Source: Streptomyces tubercidicus
GTDB lineage: Bacteria; Actinomycetota; Actinomycetes; Streptomycetales; Streptomycetaceae
NCBI RefSeq assembly: GCF_027497495.1
Contig: NZ_CP114205.1
Location: 4,898,001 to 4,962,000, forward strand
Direction: 5' to 3'
Length of the DNA: 64,000 bases
This document shows, one piece after another, positions 26,901-35,123 of the stretch. Both the position numbers and the translations under genes were made by a program. Each line of letters begins with the position of its first letter. Position 1 is the first letter of the stretch. A model generated the notes under the pieces. That model did no database searches and had not been told where the DNA came from. It saw only the letters and a list, made by a program, of their open reading frames with translations.

Positions 26901-29752
26901 CAACGGCTCCACTGCGCGAAAAACTGGTCGACGATGCTGCGGGCGGCGTCGCCCCGGTCGTATTCGCCGAACTTGGCGACGAATTCCTTGCGGCTCTTCG
27001 CGTATTCCAGCGCCTGGGACTCGAAGGACTTGATCGCCTCGTGGAAATCGTCCTCGGTGCGGACCACCGGGCCCGGTGCGTGCTCCAGCAGATCGAAGTA
27101 GGTGCCGCGGCCCTCGTGCACATACTCGTCGTAGTCGTAGGTGAAGAACACCAGCGGACGGTCGAGCAGCGCGTAGTCGAACATCACTGACGAATAGTCG
27201 GTGATCAGCCCGTCGGCCAGCTCCAGCAGCGGCGTCACATCGTGGCGCGCCGATACGTCGATGACCCGGCCCTGCACGGTCGGTGGCAGCACCACATGAT
27301 TGAGGTAGTGCGAACGCACCAGGAGGACATAGCGGTCGCCGAACTGGTCGGCGAAACGCTCCACGTCGAAGGGCAATTCGAAGCGCCCGTGCCGGCCGCC
27401 CGCCTTGCGGAACGTCGGAGCGTAAAGCAGCACCGTCCGGTCCTCGGGAATGCCCAACTCCGCTGCCAGCGGCCCGCGTTCACGCACTCCCCGCTCGGCC
27501 TCCCGCTGCCGGGCGCGCACCAGCGCGTCATTGCGCGGGTAGCCGACCCGCAGCAGGGTCTTCTCCTTGAGCCGGAAGGCCCTGGCCAGGGTGTGCACAT
27601 CGTGCTCGGAGCGGACCAGGAAGCGGTCGAAGCGGTCCAGCGAACGCTGCTGCTCCTCCTGCTGCTTGCGGGTCTGCGCCTTGAGCGCCGGCTGGTCGAA
27701 GCCCATGTTCTTCAGCGCCGAGCCGTGCCAGGTCTGGAGGTACGTGGTCTCCGGGCGCTTGGTGAGCTTGAGCGGATAACTCTGGTTGTCCACCCAGAAC
27801 TCGGCCTGCGCCAGCGCCTTGAGATAGGGCAGCGACCAGCGCTTGACGAGCGTGACGTCCTTCGGGAAGTCCTTCGGGGACCCGGCGTACGACCAGATCG
27901 CCTCGAACTTCAGGCCCTGCCGGCGCATCTCCTCGTACAGGGCGCGCGGGCTGTCGCTGTACTGCTTGCCCAGGTGGCTCTCGAAGACCACGGTGCGCTT
28001 CTTGACCGGCAGCCGGGAGAACACCTCGTGGTAGGCGCGGAGCTTGTTGTCGCCGGAGGTGACCTTCTTGCGCAGCGTCTTCGCCTTGCGGTAGCCGGTC
28101 TTGGCCAGCGTCCCCGGCTTGCCGCGCACCCCGCGGGTGATCAGCTCCTGTACGCGCTCGGCGTTACGGCCCTCGCTGACCAGGCGGAACGCCAGATGTC
28201 CCTTGGCCGAGACATGCGGTGCGAGGTGGTCGGCGACCATCCGCGTCAGCCGCGGCCGCACCGGCAGCGGCTCGGACAGCGCGGTGTCGGCGACGGTGAG
28301 CCGGGTCGTGGTCGGCACCCCGTCCACGTCCAGGCGCAGCCGTACGTCCCAGATGGTGTCGACGATGCCGAGCGGGCGCAGCTTCGCGGTGAGGTCCGCG
28401 GCGGCCTCCCAGGCGATGGTGTCGCCGTCGTGGCGCAGCTCGCGCACCGGGAAGTGGAAGGACTGCAGACTGCGCCGCCGGGCGCTGAACTCCAGCCGGC
28501 CCTTGAGCCGGGCGCCGGGCGGGATGACGCCGAGCGGATTGGTGATCTCGCCGGCCAGCGAGACCGCCTTGCCGGACGCGCTGAAGCGGGTGAGCTGGTT
28601 GCGCAGGAACAGCTGGTTGACCGGCTTCTCGTGGTAGCCGATGTCGGTCACGTCCAGTACCTGGCGCCCGAACGGGTCGTCGTAGTGGCCGTCGCACCAG
28701 TAGATCCGGCCGTCGTGCTCGTCGAGCGGCGCGGAGACCTTGTCGCGGTTGATCAGGGTGTCGACGGCCGGGATCAGGTTGTCCCAGTCACCCTTCTGGA
28801 GCAGGTAGGCACAGATGGCCTGTATCGGCTGGACCCGGTCGTACGCCTCGGGGGCGATGCTCGCGAGGTACTCCCGGGAGAGCTCGGAGAACTCCCGGCG
28901 GTAGGAATCGTCGCGGAACGGCAGGTCCCGCAGATGGAGTACCAGATCGTGCTTGAGGAATTTCACGTCCTTGGCGAGCTTCAGCTCGTCCAGCCCGCGT
29001 TCCGCCAGCAATGCATCGATACGCCGGTGGATCTCCAGCCGGTGCGTATAGTTGGTCATTTCATGGCGCCGGTTCGTCACCGACTTCACGGCGGCCCGTT
29101 CGAATACGTTCCAGAAATAGACCTGATTGGGGATCAGGGTGATGCGGCGCGCCGCCAGATATGCATCGGCGATAAACATCAGATCCTCGTAGAACATTCC
29201 CTTGGGGAATCGGAGATCGTTCTCGATGAGGAAATCGCGGCGATAGCACTTGTTGGTGGAAAGGGTGTCCCAGACGAACAGGTCCGGCAATTCCGTGACG
29301 GACTCCAGCGTGCGGGTCGTGGAGTACAGCCAGGCGTACCACTCGTCGCGCTTCTGATTACGGGTGTCCTTGTGCAGCCGGACGCACAGACCGGAAACAA
29401 TATCCGAGCCGGATTCCTCGGCGGCTTCCAGCATATTGCGGCACGCATTGACTTCCAGGACGTCATCGCTGTCCAGGAACATGACATAGCGGCCCTCGGT
29501 GTGCTGGATGCCGACGTTCCGCGGCTCGCCGCCCGCACCGCTGTTCTCCGGCAGCTGGAAGGCCCGGACCCGCCCGGGGTGGTCGGCCGCCAGCCGCTGC
29601 GCCACTTCGAAAGAACGGTCGGTGCTGCAGTCGTCGACGATCACCACCTCGACGTCCCGGAGCGTTTGGTCCAGCACGGAGTGGACCGCGGTCGGCAACC
29701 GGTCGGCGTCGTTGTAGACGATGACGACTACTGAGACGTCAGGCACAGGCAC
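26900..29752 (-). CDS. Bifunctional GT2 glycosyltransferase / CDP-glycerol glycerophosphotransferase (TagF-like)
   Basis: 950-residue two-domain protein probably making a polyol-phosphate wall polymer at the inner membrane face. GTG 29752 start. Residues ~5-240: family 2 glycosyltransferase with VSVVVIVYNDADRL, VVIVDDCSTDRS and the metal site MFLDSDDVLE. Residues ~240-540: linker with beta-rich segments. Residues ~600-945: Glyphos_transf domain with VFESHLGKQYSDSPRALYEE, LQTWHGSALKNMG (catalytic His), LLYAPTFRK and GLITDYSSVMFDYALLDRP (the SS..D motif). The GT4 gene overlaps its stop. Likely joint product: a glycosylated teichoic or teichuronic-type polymer; the exact repeat unit cannot be told. 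Confidence 0.92.
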   Translation of the reverse strand: MPVPDVSVVVIVYNDADRLPTAVHSVLDQTLRDVEVVIVDDCSTDRSFEVAQRLAADHPGRVRAFQLPENSGAGGEPRNVGIQHTEGRYVMFLDSDDVLEVNACRNMLEAAEESGSDIVSGLCVRLHKDTRNQKRDEWYAWLYSTTRTLESVTELPDLFVWDTLSTNKCYRRDFLIENDLRFPKGMFYEDLMFIADAYLAARRITLIPNQVYFWNVFERAAVKSVTNRRHEMTNYTHRLEIHRRIDALLAERGLDELKLAKDVKFLKHDLVLHLRDLPFRDDSYRREFSELSREYLASIAPEAYDRVQPIQAICAYLLQKGDWDNLIPAVDTLINRDKVSAPLDEHDGRIYWCDGHYDDPFGRQVLDVTDIGYHEKPVNQLFLRNQLTRFSASGKAVSLAGEITNPLGVIPPGARLKGRLEFSARRRSLQSFHFPVRELRHDGDTIAWEAAADLTAKLRPLGIVDTIWDVRLRLDVDGVPTTTRLTVADTALSEPLPVRPRLTRMVADHLAPHVSAKGHLAFRLVSEGRNAERVQELITRGVRGKPGTLAKTGYRKAKTLRKKVTSGDNKLRAYHEVFSRLPVKKRTVVFESHLGKQYSDSPRALYEEMRRQGLKFEAIWSYAGSPKDFPKDVTLVKRWSLPYLKALAQAEFWVDNQSYPLKLTKRPETTYLQTWHGSALKNMGFDQPALKAQTRKQQEEQQRSLDRFDRFLVRSEHDVHTLARAFRLKEKTLLRVGYPRNDALVRARQREAERGVRERGPLAAELGIPEDRTVLLYAPTFRKAGGRHGRFELPFDVERFADQFGDRYVLLVRSHYLNHVVLPPTVQGRVIDVSARHDVTPLLELADGLITDYSSVMFDYALLDRPLVFFTYDYDEYVHEGRGTYFDLLEHAPGPVVRTEDDFHEAIKSFESQALEYAKSRKEFVAKFGEYDRGDAARSIVDQFFAQWSR

Positions 29753-30297
29753 CTCAACCCTCTTTCGCTGCTGTTTCCCGCCAGAATAGCCCTATCTGCA
29801 CCCCCGGATTACAACCAATCGCGCCCAAAGCGCTACGGACGGTGAGGGTCGGGAGCATCGAGAAGGGGCACTCCGGGGTCGGATCTTGACCATGCGTCAG
29901 CCCTGCAGATCCACCCGCCAGGGCAAGCTCCGGCCGGCAGGGAAGACGGGCCCTCCCATGAATCGGTTGCCTGCCGCACCGGGTGACATCCATGGCGATC
30001 AGAGATTTATCGGATTCCTTCCCGGTGACAGCGGGAAGGAGCCCCGGGCGGCGCAGAGCGAATACCCGGAATGCCGGTGGCCGGGGTGTGACGGTGTGCC
30101 GGCGGTCCGCCGGGCCGGCGAGGTGACGCGGCCCGCAGCCCGCTCCGGGCACGTCTCCGGCCGCCCGTACGTCCTCCTCATGGCGGATGTGTCGTTCCGG
30201 GTTCGGGGAAAGATCCTGCTCAAGAACTAGCGACGCGCTTTTGCCAAGCCATTACGCTTGCCGTCAAGGCCGCGCAGGGCGGCCATGGAGGAGTGAG
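29753..30297. other. Divergent intergenic region, one stem-loop
   Basis: 545 bases between the wall-polymer operon and the BI-1 gene. A perfect hairpin TCCTTCCCG (30016-30024) with CGGGAAGGA (30032-30040) is the only structure I see. Short open frames here have no start-codon context or homology that I recognise, so I leave it as non-coding with two unmarked promoters. Confidence 0.45.
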
Positions 30298-31164
30298 ATG
30301 AGGAGCAGCAACCCGGTCTTCTCGCGACGGGGGTTCAGCCGCGACACCGGCTACGCGGGCTTCAACGCACCGCCGCAGGCCGGGGGCCCCGCCGCGAACC
30401 CGTACGCCGGAGCCAACCCCTACGCGCAGGACGCGACCAACCCGTACGCCCAGGGCCAGCAGGCCGCCACCCAGGCACCGCCGCAGTACACCCCGCAGAC
30501 CCGCCCGATGACGATGGACGATGTCGTCGCGCGTACGGGCATCACGCTCGGCACGGTCATCGCGGGCGCCACGGTCGGCTGGCTGTTCCTGACCCAGAGC
30601 CTCGGCTTCGCCATCGGCGCCGGTCTGGTCGCGATGGTGCTGGCGCTCGTCCAGTCCTTCAAGCGCAAGCCGTCGCCCGCGCTGATCCTCGGATACGCGG
30701 CGCTGGAGGGCCTCTTCCTCGGTGCGCTGAGCGGCTTCCTCAACGACCTGCCGAAGCTCAGCGGCGCCCCCATGCAGGCGGTGCTGGGCACGATGGCGGT
30801 GTTCGCCGCGATGCTGATCGCCTACAAGACGCGGATCGTGCGGGTCACCGCCCGCTTCACCCGCTTCGTGATGATCGCGGCGCTGGGCTTCGTCCTGCTG
30901 TCGCTGGTCAATGTGCTGTTCATGGTGTTCGCCGGCGATGAGGGCCTCGGCTTCCGCAGCGGCGGCCTGGGCATCGTCTTCGGCATCGTCGGCGTGGTGC
31001 TCGGCGCGCTCTTCCTGGCGCTGGACTTCAAGCAGGTCGAGGACGGCATCGCCTACGGCGCTCCGCGCGAGGAGTCCTGGCTGGCCGCGTTCGGTCTGAC
31101 GATGACCCTGGTGTGGATCTACATGGAGATGCTGCGGCTGATCTCGATCCTTAGGGGCGACTGA
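30298..31164 (+). CDS. Bax inhibitor-1/YccA-family membrane protein
   Basis: 288-residue protein of the BI-1 superfamily (calcium-leak/FtsH-modulator type membrane proteins). ATG 30298 follows GGAGGAG. The first ~75 residues are cytoplasmic and rich in Pro/Asn/Tyr, with NPYA repeated four times (NPYAGANPYAQDATNPYAQG), then about seven membrane helices from residue ~80 (TLGTVIAGATVGWLFL) to the C-terminus (LVWIYMEMLRLISIL). Actinobacterial members share this disordered N-terminus. Function in bacteria is not established beyond family; it ends at a perfect bidirectional terminator. Confidence 0.9.
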   Translation: MRSSNPVFSRRGFSRDTGYAGFNAPPQAGGPAANPYAGANPYAQDATNPYAQGQQAATQAPPQYTPQTRPMTMDDVVARTGITLGTVIAGATVGWLFLTQSLGFAIGAGLVAMVLALVQSFKRKPSPALILGYAALEGLFLGALSGFLNDLPKLSGAPMQAVLGTMAVFAAMLIAYKTRIVRVTARFTRFVMIAALGFVLLSLVNVLFMVFAGDEGLGFRSGGLGIVFGIVGVVLGALFLALDFKQVEDGIAYGAPREESWLAAFGLTMTLVWIYMEMLRLISILRGD

Positions 31165-31205
31165 CGGCCGGGGCGCCTGGTGCGCCCCGCGCCGTACGCA
31201 ACCGA

Positions 31206-31242
31206 CGAAGGACCCGCGGGCGAACTGCCCGCGGGTCCTTCG
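31206..31242. terminator. Perfect bidirectional terminator
   Basis: CGAAGGACCCGCGGGC and its exact complement GCCCGCGGGTCCTTCG enclose a 5-base loop, between the convergent BI-1 and DUF4287-like genes. Confidence 0.88.
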
Positions 31243-31308
31243 TCGTATGGAGTGTCGGATCGGGGAGGGTCTCCTGAGCCCGTCGGGCGCTAAGCCCGGC
31301 ACCGCGGC

Positions 31309-31536
31309 TCAGAACTTGCGTGCGGCGCGCCTGAGATCGTATTCATGGACGATTGCCTTGGCGTGGCCGTAGGCGAGGTTGTGCTCGCCGCGGAGCCAGC
31401 TGACCTTTTCATCGAAACGGAAGAGAGCGGGGCCTTCGTCAACGGCACGCAGCCAGTCGGAGATCTCCCGGCCGGTGCACTGCGGGATACGAGAGAGCAT
31501 GTTCCGGTGGGTCTCTTCGGAGAAGAGCTGAGACAT
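31309..31536 (-). CDS. Small DUF4287-type protein
   Basis: 75-residue soluble protein from ATG 31536, eight bases after CCGGAGGCG; the longer open frame upstream is Arg-rich and not protein-like. The pattern MSQLFSEETHRNMLSRIPQCTGREISDWLRAVDEG followed by LRGEHNLAYGHAKAIVHEYDLRRA is that of the DUF4287 family, which is common in actinobacteria and has no known activity. It is mostly helical by composition. Confidence 0.82.
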   Translation of the reverse strand: MSQLFSEETHRNMLSRIPQCTGREISDWLRAVDEGPALFRFDEKVSWLRGEHNLAYGHAKAIVHEYDLRRAARKF

Positions 31537-31634
31537 CGGCGCCTCCGGACGCGGTCGATGCTGGTTCTTCAGCCCACCGTGCCTGAGCGTTCCGGCGTTG
31601 GCAACCACCTGGGAGTGGCGCATAGGCTCACGGC

Positions 31635-31994
31635 GTGCTTGACGTGACCCCCTTGCAGACCGCCGTGGACGCCCTCGCCGACCGCCTCCGGGCGCTGCCG
31701 CAGAGCCGGCTCGACCAGGGCGCGGCGGCCGAAGCGCTCGCCCTGGCACGGCAGTTGGCGACCCGGGCGCAGCTGATCGAGCGGCCGGGAGAGCCCCCGT
31801 ACGAGCTGCCGGACGCCGGGATGTTCGCGGCCGGTGACCAACTGGCGGTGGCGGGACACGATCTTGTCGAGGCGCTGCGGGCCGCGGCGGCGCGGCGGGC
31901 CGACGGGACGGCGGAACCTGACGCGAAAGTGGCCCCCGCCGAGGAACTGGCGGAGGCCGTGCGGTGCGTGCGGGCGGTGGCGGAGCGCTGCTGA
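31635..31994 (+). CDS. Hypothetical small helical protein
   Basis: 119 residues from GTG 31635. It is Ala/Leu/Glu-rich and almost entirely helical (TAVDALADRLRALPQSRL, EALALARQLATRAQLIERPGEPPYELPDAG). No motif that I recognise. It is divergent from the DUF4287 gene with 98 bases between starts, and convergent with the next gene. Codon use is typical of the genome and the frame is clean, so it is probably real; conserved hypothetical. Confidence 0.7.
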   Translation: MLDVTPLQTAVDALADRLRALPQSRLDQGAAAEALALARQLATRAQLIERPGEPPYELPDAGMFAAGDQLAVAGHDLVEALRAAAARRADGTAEPDAKVAPAEELAEAVRCVRAVAERC

Positions 31995-32037
31995 GGCCGG
32001 CCGGCGGGCAAGGGGCCCCGCCGGAAGCCCCGCCAAG

Positions 32038-32997
32038 TCAGAGCGAGGCGATGACGCGGTCCGCGAGGATGTAGACGCTCTCCTCGCGGGTCTCGCCCCA
32101 GGAGAAGGTCAGCGCGTACGCCCCGGAGATGCCGGAGCCGCCGAGCAGTACGGGGGTGCGACCGGCGTGCAGTGCGGCGGCCACCCGCTCCGCGGTCTCG
32201 CGCTGCCCGGGGGTCAGGCAGAGCGTGGTGCCGTCGGCGAAGACATAGACGTCCAGGGTGCCCAGCGGGCCGGGGCGGACGTCCGCCAGCGGGGTGGCCT
32301 CCTGGGCCAGTTCCTCCAGGCGCGCCACGGTGCGCTCATGATCACTGATCACCGGGGACGGGGAGAAGTCCGGATGCGAGGGGTGGCGCCGGCGCGCGGC
32401 GGCCAGCTCGGCGGACTCGGTCTCCTCGACCGGCTCCAACTCCGGCGCGTCCAGGGCCTCCAGCGCCTCCATGGACTCCAGGGAATCCATGGACTCCAGC
32501 GCGTCCCGGCCCAGCAGCGGCTCCAGGCCGGCCAGATCCGCCTGGCGGGGCAGGAACGGCTGGGTGTCGAGCCGGTCGGACTCCGGGCGCTCCGACGGCT
32601 CGCGCTGGTCCGCGCGGGCGTCCAGCAGGCCCTCGTCGCCGAGGCCGACGAGCCCGCCGAGCAGGGAGGGGGCATCGGCGGCGTCCCGGGCCTCCTGCGC
32701 GGCCCAGAAGGCGCGCGCCTCGGCCAGTTCGCGCTCCCGCTCCTCGGCGAGGGCGTCCGCGACGGCGGCGCGTATGTCCGCGAGCGGGGTCTCGGCGGGC
32801 GGGACGGTGCGGGCGGCGGGGATGGCCGCGGTGGCCGGGGGCGCCGCCGCGGCCGCGGTGTCCTGACGGGCGGCGAGGAGCTCGGCGTGCAGCTCGGCGA
32901 TCTGGCGGCGCAGGGCGCGGGCGGTGCGCAGGGCGGCGGCGCCCAGCGCCACGGCGGTGGCCGCGGCCAGCAGCAGGACGAGGGTGGTGACACTCAT
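32038..32997 (-). CDS. Membrane-anchored hypothetical protein with acidic repeat
   Basis: 319 residues from ATG 32997 behind GAGAGAGG (open frame extends to 33108, without homology). One N-terminal membrane helix (TLVLLLAAATAVALGAAAL, residues ~4-22) is followed by a coiled-coil-like stretch (ARALRRQIAELHAELLAAR), an Ala/Pro linker, and a Leu/Glu/Ser/Met repeat (LESMDSLESMEALEALDAPE, ~205-225). A conserved C-terminal domain (residues ~245-319) contains LDVYVFADGTTLCLTPGQRE and GGSGISGAYALTFSWGE, perhaps a small binding domain. I cannot assign a function. Confidence 0.78.
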   Translation of the reverse strand: MSVTTLVLLLAAATAVALGAAALRTARALRRQIAELHAELLAARQDTAAAAAPPATAAIPAARTVPPAETPLADIRAAVADALAEERERELAEARAFWAAQEARDAADAPSLLGGLVGLGDEGLLDARADQREPSERPESDRLDTQPFLPRQADLAGLEPLLGRDALESMDSLESMEALEALDAPELEPVEETESAELAAARRRHPSHPDFSPSPVISDHERTVARLEELAQEATPLADVRPGPLGTLDVYVFADGTTLCLTPGQRETAERVAAALHAGRTPVLLGGSGISGAYALTFSWGETREESVYILADRVIASL

Positions 32998-33354
32998 GCC
33001 GAAACCTCTCTCCGTTCGGTCCCGCATGCGCGAGACGCGCACCTCGCGCTTTGCTCGGGGCGCTCGCTCATGCGTCCTCCCCACTTCGCTCGGCGGCCGT
33101 GTTCCCACGGGCCGCGCATCGGTACCCGGACTTGCCCCGGCCGTCGGCCGGAGTGATCCCCGTGATGAGCTCGCTCGGGATCACGCCTGGTAGCGACTCG
33201 GTCACCGGCGTACTCCCGTTAGCAGAATGTTCTCCGACTTCCTACATCAGGCTGTCGGTGGTCGGCGACCGCACCTCGCGCCGAATGTCCCGGAATGGCG
33301 GGGAGTCGGGGCCTCATATGGTCCGGTGGCCCCGCGCTGACCTGCAAGAATACG
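32998..33354. other. Intergenic, upstream of the membrane-anchored protein
   Basis: First part of a 670-base gap. It contains the promoter region of the leftward gene and scattered short GC-rich inverted repeats (for example GATCCC/GGGATC near 33152-33182). No gene is supported; frames crossing it have no homology. Confidence 0.4.
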
Positions 33355-33506
33355 TCTCCCCCAGGGCGTTGGTCACAATCCTGGGGGAGATTGGGTCGCG
33401 ATCTCATCAACGAGTGGCGCAGGTCACGCCGTGTCGCCGCCCGTGTTCACGTGAACGCGAAGGGTGTGCGCGGGGCGGAAGTTGGTCCGTTTTGCCGCGC
33501 ACACCC
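33355..33506. ncRNA. Candidate structured RNA: three perfect hairpins in 150 bases
   Basis: TCTCCCCCAGG (33355-33365) with CCTGGGGGAGA (33380-33390); the palindrome GTTCACGTGAAC (33445-33456); and GGGTGTGCGCGG (33462-33473) with CCGCGCACACCC (33495-33506). All are perfect and non-coding, between the thiolase end and the start of the leftward gene. Strand and promoter are unknown. Confidence 0.35.
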
Positions 33507-33533
33507 GTGAAGTGCCGCCGAGGCGGCTCGGTT

Positions 33534-33685
33534 CAGCTCAGCTCAGCCGCTCGTGTTCGTGGTCGCGCTGAGCTTCGCTTCCGCTGCGGGCGGATGCCGG
33601 GCACTCGTACCTCGCGCCCGACCTTCCCCCAGCTACCGCTGGGAGGTGCCCCCAACCCTCCGCTACAGCTCAGCTCAGCCGCTCG
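33534..33685. repeat. Direct-repeat-flanked insert at the 3' end of the thiolase gene
   Basis: A 20-bp perfect direct repeat (33534-33553 and 33666-33685) spans the last codons and stop of the thiolase gene. Between the copies lies a ~112-base stretch containing a hairpin (CCCCCAGCTACCGCTGGGAGG, in two parts CCCCCAGC and GCTGGGAGG, about 33626-33650) of a kind I recall as dispersed in streptomycete intergenic DNA. This looks like an insertion with target duplication, or a slipped duplication. Confidence 0.65.
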
Positions 33686-34890
33686 ATGACCATCGCCATC
33701 CCCTGGCCGCCGCCCACGCACATCGTCTCCAGGCCGAACTGCTTGTCGTGCCACTGGAGGGAGTTGATCAGGGTGGTGGTGATCCGGGCGCCGGTCATGC
33801 CGAAGGGGTGGCCGACGGCGATCGCGCCGCCGTTGACGTTCAGCCGGTCCAGGTCGATGCCCAAGTCCCGGTAGGACGGGATCACCTGGGCGGCGAACGC
33901 CTCGTTGATCTCGACCAGGTCGATGTCGGAGACCGAGAGGCCGGCCCGGCGCAGCGCCTGCTTGCTGGCCTCGACCGGGCCGTAGCCCATGATCTCGGGG
34001 GAGAGGCCGGAGACGCCGGTGGAGACGATCCGGGCCAGTGGGGTCAGACCCAGCTCGCGCGCCTTGGTGTCGGACATGATGACCAGCGCCGCGGCGCCGT
34101 CGTTCAGCGGGCAGCAGTTGCCGGCGGTCACCAGGCCGTCGGGGCGGAAGACCGGCTTGAGGCCGGAGACGCCCTCGACGGTGACCCCGGCGCGCGGGCC
34201 GTCGTCCTTGGCGACGACCGTGCCGTCGGGCAGCGTGACCGGGGTGATCTCCCGCTCCCAGAAGCCGTCCTGGATGGCCTTCTCGGCGAGGTTCTGGGAC
34301 CGGACGCCGAACTCGTCCATGTCCTGGCGGGTGATGCCCTTGAGGCGGGCGAGGTTCTCCGCGGTCTGGCCCATGGCGATGTACGCGTCCGGGATCAGGC
34401 CGTCCTCGCGCGGGTCGTGCCAGCTGGCGCCCTCCTGCTCGGCGCGCGCGGCCGTACGGGCCTCGGCGTCGGCGAACAGCGGGTTGTGGGTGTCCGGCAG
34501 GCCGTCGGAGGAGCCCTTGACGCTGCGCGAGACGGTCTCGACGCCGGCCGAGATGAAGACATCGCCCTCGCCGGCCTTGATGGCGTGCAGCGCCATGCGG
34601 GTCGTCTGGAGCGAGGAGGAGCAGTAGCGGGTGATGGTGCACCCCGGGAGGTGGTCCATCCCCATCTGGACGGCCACGATGCGGCCGAGGTTGTGGCCCT
34701 GCTCGCCGCCGGGGAGGCCGCAGCCGAGCATCAGGTCGTCGATGTCCCTGGGGTCCAGTTCGGGGACCTTGGCCAGCGCGGTCTTGATGATCTTCGCGGT
34801 CAGGTCGTCCGGCCGCAGATCCTTCAGCGAGCCCTTGAAGGCGCGGCCGATCGGGGAGCGGGCGGCTGAGACGATCACGGCTTCGGGCAT
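33670..34890 (-). CDS. Acetyl-CoA C-acetyltransferase (thiolase)
   Basis: Thiolase II-type enzyme joining or cleaving acetyl-CoA units (beta-oxidation or acetoacetyl-CoA formation). 406 residues from ATG 34890, with GGAG nine bases upstream. Catalytic nucleophile Cys in TRYCSSSLQTTRM (near residue 90), GQTAENLA, NEAFAAQVIPSY, catalytic His in GGAIAVGHPFGMTGARI (near 360), and the second Cys in MCVGGGQGMAMV (near 390). A perfect TAAGCG-GG-CGCTTA dyad lies about 100 bases upstream. Its last 15 bases are repeated downstream (see the direct-repeat entry). Whether it acts in degradation or synthesis cannot be told. Confidence 0.94.
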   Translation of the reverse strand: MPEAVIVSAARSPIGRAFKGSLKDLRPDDLTAKIIKTALAKVPELDPRDIDDLMLGCGLPGGEQGHNLGRIVAVQMGMDHLPGCTITRYCSSSLQTTRMALHAIKAGEGDVFISAGVETVSRSVKGSSDGLPDTHNPLFADAEARTAARAEQEGASWHDPREDGLIPDAYIAMGQTAENLARLKGITRQDMDEFGVRSQNLAEKAIQDGFWEREITPVTLPDGTVVAKDDGPRAGVTVEGVSGLKPVFRPDGLVTAGNCCPLNDGAAALVIMSDTKARELGLTPLARIVSTGVSGLSPEIMGYGPVEASKQALRRAGLSVSDIDLVEINEAFAAQVIPSYRDLGIDLDRLNVNGGAIAVGHPFGMTGARITTTLINSLQWHDKQFGLETMCVGGGQGMAMVIERLS

Positions 34891-34992
34891 CACACGGCTC
34901 CAGGTGCGCGGGAAAAGGGCGGACTGTGAGGGAAGTTACCTGCACGTACTGCTGAGGTCACGGGGTGCGTGCTGTGATGCGGGCCTCTTTTC

Positions 34993-35006
34993 TAAGCGGG
35001 CGCTTA
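34993..35006. promoter_or_regulatory. TetR-type operator candidate upstream of thiolase
   Basis: TAAGCGGGCGCTTA: perfect TAAGCG/CGCTTA arms with a 2-base centre, about 103 bases before the thiolase start. The AGCG..CGCT pattern is common for TetR-family fatty-acid regulators. Confidence 0.55.
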
Positions 35007-35014
35007 TGAGAACG

Positions 35015-35051
35015 GGGCGGGGCCGCCGGATATTCCCGTACGGCCCCGCCG
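35015..35051 (-). terminator. Terminator after the SGNH hydrolase gene
   Basis: GCGGGGCCG (35017-35025) pairs with CGGCCCCGC (35041-35049) over a 15-base loop, downstream of the leftward SGNH hydrolase and upstream of the thiolase promoter. Confidence 0.6.
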
Positions 35052-35123
35052 CGCCCGTCCCGTGCCGCTGCGCCCCGCCCCGCGCACCCCGTGTCGCTCC
35101 CGCCGGGGCCGCCGCCCGGTCCC

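Noticed and set aside
29754..30230. Short frames on both strands in the 545-base gap before the BI-1 gene
   Set aside because: No ribosome-binding site, no hydrophobic or domain pattern, and Arg/Pro/Gly-rich composition as in non-coding high-GC DNA.
33051..33689. 212-residue plus-strand frame over the thiolase 3' region
   Set aside because: It passes through three perfect hairpins and the direct-repeat element, which is not how a gene looks; no domain.
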